DNA of 64,000 nt from Ruegeria sp. SCSIO 43209 (lineage in GTDB: Bacteria > Pseudomonadota > Alphaproteobacteria > Rhodobacterales > Rhodobacteraceae), in the NCBI RefSeq assembly GCF_019904295.1, contig NZ_CP065359.1:3589433-3653432 (forward strand). Direction: 5' to 3'. The position numbers and the translations under genes are program-made. The notes beneath the pieces were generated by a model. That model worked only from the letters and a program-made list of their open reading frames with translations. It was not told where the DNA came from and made no database searches. Numbering within the stretch: position 1 is the first letter of the stretch; the number at the start of each line of letters is the position of its first letter. Positions 60,473 to 64,000 of this stretch are shown one piece after another.

Positions 60473-61225
60473 CTAGATCTTCCAGCCAGAATGCAGTGCG
60501 GCAATGCCCATGCTCAGGTTGCGGTATTTGGCGTTTTCGAACCCGGCGGTGCGGACCATGTTCAGGAATGTCTCCTGATCTGGGAACTTGCGGATCGATT
60601 CCACAAGGTACTGATAGCTGTCGTAGTCGTTGGCGATCAGCTTGCCCATACGCGGGATGACATTGAAACTGTAGAGGTCGTAAAGCTTCTGCAGCCCGTC
60701 ATTGGGTAACTGGCTGAACTCAAGCACCATCAGACGACCACCGGGCTTCAGAACGCGATAGGCCTCGTTAAGCGCCTCTTGCGGGCGGGTGACGTTCCGG
60801 ATGCCGAAGGAGATGGTGTAGACGTCGAAGGTGTTATCCTCAAAGGGCAGCGCCATCGCATCGCCCACCACCCAACTCAGGCTGTCGGACATCTGGTCGG
60901 CCTCGGCGCGCTGGCGGCCTTCGACCAGCATCGGCTCGGTCAGGTCCAGCACGGTAGCATGGCCGTGGCCTGCGCGCTTCAGAAAGCGGAACGAGATATC
61001 GCCGGTGCCGCCCGCCACATCCAGAAGCCGCTGACCGGCGCGCGGGGCAAGCCAGTCCATCATCGCGTCTTTCCAGACCCGGTGGATGCCCATCGACATC
61101 ACGTCGTTCATCACGTCGTATTTCGAGGCGACCGAATTGAACACGCCCTGCACGCGGCCGGCTTTTTCAGCCTCGCGCACGGTTTCGAACCCGAAATGGG
61201 TGGTCTTGTCGTTGGTGTCGGACAT
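60473..61225 (-). CDS. ubiE: Ubiquinone/menaquinone C-methyltransferase UbiE
   Basis: The product has 250 residues from the ATG at 61225 ([13 protein letters not shown]). SAM site [21 protein letters not shown]; UbiE signatures [60 protein letters not shown]. Followed without gap by ubiB; divergent from mutM by 86 bases, a common arrangement in alphaproteobacteria. Confidence 0.96.
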   Translation of the reverse strand: MSDTNDKTTHFGFETVREAEKAGRVQGVFNSVASKYDVMNDVMSMGIHRVWKDAMMDWLAPRAGQRLLDVAGGTGDISFRFLKRAGHGHATVLDLTEPMLVEGRQRAEADQMSDSLSWVVGDAMALPFEDNTFDVYTISFGIRNVTRPQEALNEAYRVLKPGGRLMVLEFSQLPNDGLQKLYDLYSFNVIPRMGKLIANDYDSYQYLVESIRKFPDQETFLNMVRTAGFENAKYRNLSMGIAALHSGWKI

Positions 61226-61311
61226 TTGCCTTGCCGTTTGTCGAATTTCGCCTCTGTTATAGGGCGATAAGAGGCGGGCACAATGCGGCCCTTTGGAATA
61301 GGAGCCCTGTA

Positions 61312-62163
61312 ATGCCCGAATTGCCCGAGGTCGAGACAGTAAGACGCGGCCTGAGCCCCGCAATGGAGGGCGCAGTGATCGAAAGGGCGGATGTGAATCG
61401 CCCCGATTTGCGTTGGCCTTTCCCGGCTCGGATGGCCGAGCGGCTGACGGGGCAACGGGTGGATCGGCTGCGGCGACGATCGAAGTACATTCTGGCGGAT
61501 CTCAGCAGTGGCGAGACGTTGTTGATCCATCTGGGCATGTCGGGGCGGATGACGGTCTCTGGCGATCCGCTCGGACAGTATGCGCATGAGCATCCGATGG
61601 CGCAGAAACATGATCACGTGGTGTTTCATATGGCTAATGGCGCACGCATCATCTTCAACGATCCGCGCCGGTTCGGGGCAATGGACCTGCTGCCGACGGC
61701 AACGGCGGAGCAGCACAAGCTGCTATCGGTTCTGGGACCTGAACCGTTGGGTAATGATTTTCACGAACAGCACCTGATAGACGCCTTCAAAGGCAAGAAC
61801 AGCCCGGTCAAATCGGCGTTGTTGGATCAGGGAATCGTTGCCGGTTTGGGTAATATTTACGTCTGCGAAGCGCTTTATCGCGGCAAGGTGTCGCCACGTC
61901 GCAAAGCGGGACAGATTTCTGCGCCACGCGTTGCGGCCCTTGTGCCGATCATCAGAAAAGTGTTGCAGGACGCGATTGAAGCGGGTGGGTCATCGCTGCG
62001 CGATTTCCGCCAAGCCGATGGAGAACTTGGATATTTTCAACACAGTTTCGACGTTTACGGCCGCGAAGGAGAGCCTTGTCGAACTGAGGGTTGTGGCGCT
62101 GAAATCAAGAGAATCACCCAGTCCGGTCGCTCATCCTTCTATTGCGCGCAATGCCAAAGATAA
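61312..62163 (+). CDS. mutM: Formamidopyrimidine-DNA glycosylase MutM
   Basis: The product has 283 residues from the ATG at 61312. It excises 8-oxoguanine and other oxidised purines. The catalytic N-terminus [18 protein letters not shown] is exact, with Pro2 as the nucleophile; [43 protein letters not shown] and the C-terminal zinc finger [28 protein letters not shown] complete the family set. Confidence 0.97.
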   Translation: MPELPEVETVRRGLSPAMEGAVIERADVNRPDLRWPFPARMAERLTGQRVDRLRRRSKYILADLSSGETLLIHLGMSGRMTVSGDPLGQYAHEHPMAQKHDHVVFHMANGARIIFNDPRRFGAMDLLPTATAEQHKLLSVLGPEPLGNDFHEQHLIDAFKGKNSPVKSALLDQGIVAGLGNIYVCEALYRGKVSPRRKAGQISAPRVAALVPIIRKVLQDAIEAGGSSLRDFRQADGELGYFQHSFDVYGREGEPCRTEGCGAEIKRITQSGRSSFYCAQCQR

Positions 62164-62229
62164 CTTGATCCAGCGAAATCGCGTGATAAGGAATCGTACC
62201 TGAACGGAACAACCGGAAGCTTACACCTC

Positions 62230-63006
62230 ATGGCTTTTGAGACGATCATCGTCGAAATCGAAGACCACGTCGCCCTTATCAAGCTCAACCGCCCCGATGC
62301 GATGAACGCGCTGAACACCCAGTTGCTGGGTGAGCTGTGCGAGGCGCTGGAAGATGCGGATAGCAATGACAAGGTGCGCTGCATCGTCATCACCGGCTCG
62401 GACAAGGCCTTTGCCGCCGGTGCGGACATTAAGGAAATGTCCGAGATGAGTTTTGTCGATGTATTCGACGTCAATCTGTTTGCAGACGCCAACGATAGGG
62501 TTTCCGCGATCCGTAAACCTATCATCGCTGCCGTTGCTGGTTACGCGCTGGGCGGCGGGTGTGAACTGGCGATGCTGTGCGATTTCATCATCGCTGCCGA
62601 CACCGCCAAGTTCGGCCAGCCCGAGATCAATCTGGGCGTCATCGCGGGGCTTGGTGGCAGTCAGCGTCTGACCCGCTTCGTTGGTAAGTCCAAATCGATG
62701 GATATGAACCTGACAGGCCGCTTCATGGACGCGGAAGAGGCCGAGCGCGCGGGATTGGTCAGTCGTGTCGTGCCCGCCAAAAAGCTGATCGAAGAGGCAA
62801 CCGGTGCGGCGCAGAAGATTGCAGAGAAATCGCAGATCACGGCCATCGCGGCCAAAGAGGCTGTGAACCGCAGCTATGAGCTGCCGCTGAGCGAAGGCAT
62901 GCTGTTTGAGCGTCGGGTGTTCCATTCGATGTTCGCGACAGAGGACCAGAAAGAAGGCATGGCCGCGTTTCTGGAAAAACGTGCGGCTCAGTTCCGCGAC
63001 AAGTGA
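62230..63006 (+). CDS. Enoyl-CoA hydratase
   Basis: This 258-residue crotonase-fold enzyme hydrates trans-2-enoyl-CoA in beta-oxidation. Oxyanion loop [15 protein letters not shown], catalytic glutamates in [17 protein letters not shown] and [20 protein letters not shown], and a terminal helix [12 protein letters not shown]. Both glutamates of true enoyl-CoA hydratases are present, supporting the activity. Terminator follows. Confidence 0.95.
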   Translation: MAFETIIVEIEDHVALIKLNRPDAMNALNTQLLGELCEALEDADSNDKVRCIVITGSDKAFAAGADIKEMSEMSFVDVFDVNLFADANDRVSAIRKPIIAAVAGYALGGGCELAMLCDFIIAADTAKFGQPEINLGVIAGLGGSQRLTRFVGKSKSMDMNLTGRFMDAEEAERAGLVSRVVPAKKLIEEATGAAQKIAEKSQITAIAAKEAVNRSYELPLSEGMLFERRVFHSMFATEDQKEGMAAFLEKRAAQFRDK

Positions 63007-63031
63007 TCATAATCGTCGCTTAGTGATATTA

Positions 63032-63053
63032 GGCGGGCAGACCCCGCCTTTTT
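63032..63053 (+). terminator. Rho-independent terminator after the enoyl-CoA hydratase gene
   Basis: GGCGGG and CCCGCC form the stem around a short loop, followed by TTTTT. The 180 bases beyond it before rpsT hold no gene I can support and probably carry the rpsT promoter. Confidence 0.85.
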
Positions 63054-63233
63054 CCCTCATCACATACTGGAAGAATCAGCTTGGCAAACCTGCCAAACTT
63101 GGTTAGAGACCGCCGTCATACATGCGCGTGCGGCCCGCTTGGCCCGACTCACACTCGTGATTTCTGATCCGGTGCGGATATGTCCGTGGCGCGCAACCCA
63201 AGATAACCGTACCGAACAAAAGGTCAGAGACAC

Positions 63234-63497
63234 ATGGCAAATTCGCCCCAGGCAAAGAAACGCGCCCGTCAGAACGAAAAGCGCTTCGCCGTCAACAAAG
63301 CGCGTCGTTCGCGCATCCGTACCCACCTGCGCAAGGTTGAAGAAGCGATCGCATCCGGCGACAAGGACGCAGCTACCGCAGCCCTGCGCGCCGCTCAGCC
63401 TGAGTTGATGCGTGGCGTCACCAAAGGCGTCTTCCACAAGAACACCGCAGCCCGCAAAATGTCGCGCCTGTCGGCGCGCGTCAAAGCGCTGGGCTGA
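63234..63497 (+). CDS. rpsT: 30S ribosomal protein S20
   Basis: The product has 87 residues, rich in Lys/Arg/Ala. It binds 16S rRNA early in assembly. The N-terminus [39 protein letters not shown] and the C-terminal [22 protein letters not shown] match S20 throughout. In many alphaproteobacteria rpsT lies just before dnaA. A strong terminator follows. Confidence 0.97.
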   Translation: MANSPQAKKRARQNEKRFAVNKARRSRIRTHLRKVEEAIASGDKDAATAALRAAQPELMRGVTKGVFHKNTAARKMSRLSARVKALG

Positions 63498-63531
63498 TTC
63501 TTTGGGAAAACGCGTCAAGCGTTGATTTGCG

Positions 63532-63562
63532 AAAAAGGCGTCGCTGATTGCGACGCCTTTTT
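63532..63562 (+). terminator. Rho-independent terminator after rpsT
   Basis: AAAAAGGCGTCGC and GCGACGCCTTTTT are perfect complements around a TGATT loop. The A-run on one side and T-run on the other allow use on both strands. Confidence 0.9.
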
Positions 63563-64000
63563 CATTGTTGCCGGAAAGCCGCGTCTTCACGAAGCCGAGA
63601 GATTCTTTCGCCCAGAACCCCGAGTCAATATCAGAGTTTCGTTGCCCGGACCCTTGGGCTCTTGCTACGACTTAATCAGCGATTCACTCGCTTGGGGGGA
63701 CAGGCTGTTCCAAAGATCTGACCGACGGGCATCGGAAAGATTTAGGAACGAATGTTCGAAAGCTGGCTTCGGTCAGTTGGACGATCTGCTCTGGGTCTCG
63801 GGTTAGCCGAAGATCCTGGCCCTGTCGATAAATTGGAATATCATGCGCATCCCGGATTCCGGGTGTGCCCCCATTTTGGGGCCGTGCTGTATTGGACTGC
63901 GATGATATTCGAGCGTACCCGCCAGACCATCAGGTTTGGCGTAACGTTCCCTTGTGTGTGAGCGCCATAAAGGCCCGTAATTCGGGACACATTAAAAAAG
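63563..64000. other. Intergenic region without a supported gene, possibly upstream of dnaA
   Basis: No open frame here has a ribosome binding site or protein-like composition; the longest, 63752-63961, looks random. By gene order the region may be the dnaA upstream region or part of oriC, but I found no clear TTATCCACA-type DnaA box in it. The end (ACACATTAAAAAAG) is AT-rich. Confidence 0.4.

Noticed and set aside
63752..63961. A 69-codon open frame near the right edge
   Set aside because: No ribosome binding site and random composition; more likely non-coding DNA.
63563..64000. Replication origin with DnaA boxes
   Set aside because: Gene order makes dnaA likely nearby, but I found no convincing TTATCCACA-like box in this stretch.
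1..64000. CRISPR arrays, insertion sequences and rRNA operons
   Set aside because: No regularly spaced direct repeats, no transposase frames and no rRNA-like sequence were found.

Overview
This window looks like chromosomal DNA of a marine Rhodobacteraceae (Roseobacter-group) alphaproteobacterium. Most of it is GC-rich. It carries a Rhodobacter-type flagellar set with sites matching the alphaproteobacterial CtrA consensus, a ROSE-type heat-shock leader, and short-form RNase D. The order ubiB-ubiE / mutM / enoyl-CoA hydratase / rpsT is one I associate with DNA next to dnaA in this family. No tRNA, rRNA, CRISPR array, transposase or integrase gene was found.

Layout. 1-3358: end of glcD, then glcE and glcF (glycolate oxidase). 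3476-5076: two overlapping, secreted trypsin/V8-like proteases with a shared C-terminal tag. 5072-5666: a small heat-shock protein gene with an RpoH-like promoter and an RNA-thermometer-like leader. 5890-6321: a small exported protein. 6531-14221: an eight-gene, tightly coupled operon of mostly unknown function, made of a coiled-coil protein, a small membrane protein, a protein of unknown family, an AAA ATPase, an Mrr-type endonuclease, a second protein of unknown family, a two-helix membrane protein and a DUF1523-like membrane protein. This is the best candidate for an undescribed system. The endonuclease gene and the small membrane-protein gene are visibly AT-richer than their neighbours but are joined to them by start/stop overlaps.

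14260-31138: flagellar region in four blocks. These are flgE-flgK-flgL-flgI (-), motB and fliI (-), flgB-flgC-fliE-fliQ-flgF-flgG-flgA-flgH-fliL (+), and a lytic transglycosylase-flhA-fliR-flhB-FliJ-like block (-). 31211-33015: an Lrp regulator and an MFS exporter with a His-rich tail. 33160-37939: rnd, kdsD, lptC, lptA, lptB, hpf and ptsN, the LPS-export/nitrogen-PTS neighbourhood, without the rpoN gene that often lies between lptB and hpf.

38010-47332: cell-envelope and housekeeping genes: a CAP-domain lipoprotein, an L,D-transpeptidase, hemH, a methyltransferase, comF, a glutaredoxin, a nitrilase-family hydrolase, a MarR regulator, an Imm11-like orphan, ubiG, a proline iminopeptidase and a short solute-binding protein. 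47493-52825: rimP-nusA-ylxR-infB behind a structured leader. 52884-57557: an amino-acid catabolic block on the minus strand (XRE-cupin regulator, kbl, tdh, kynA, arylformamidase-like hydrolase) with a clear inverted-repeat operator candidate before kbl. 57670-63497: thiolase, ubiB, ubiE, mutM, enoyl-CoA hydratase and rpsT. The last 440 bases hold no gene I can support.

Starts were moved from the longest possible ORF to the most likely ATG or GTG wherever a ribosome binding site, an overlap or family length supported it. All family calls come from reading motifs by eye; no database search was run.
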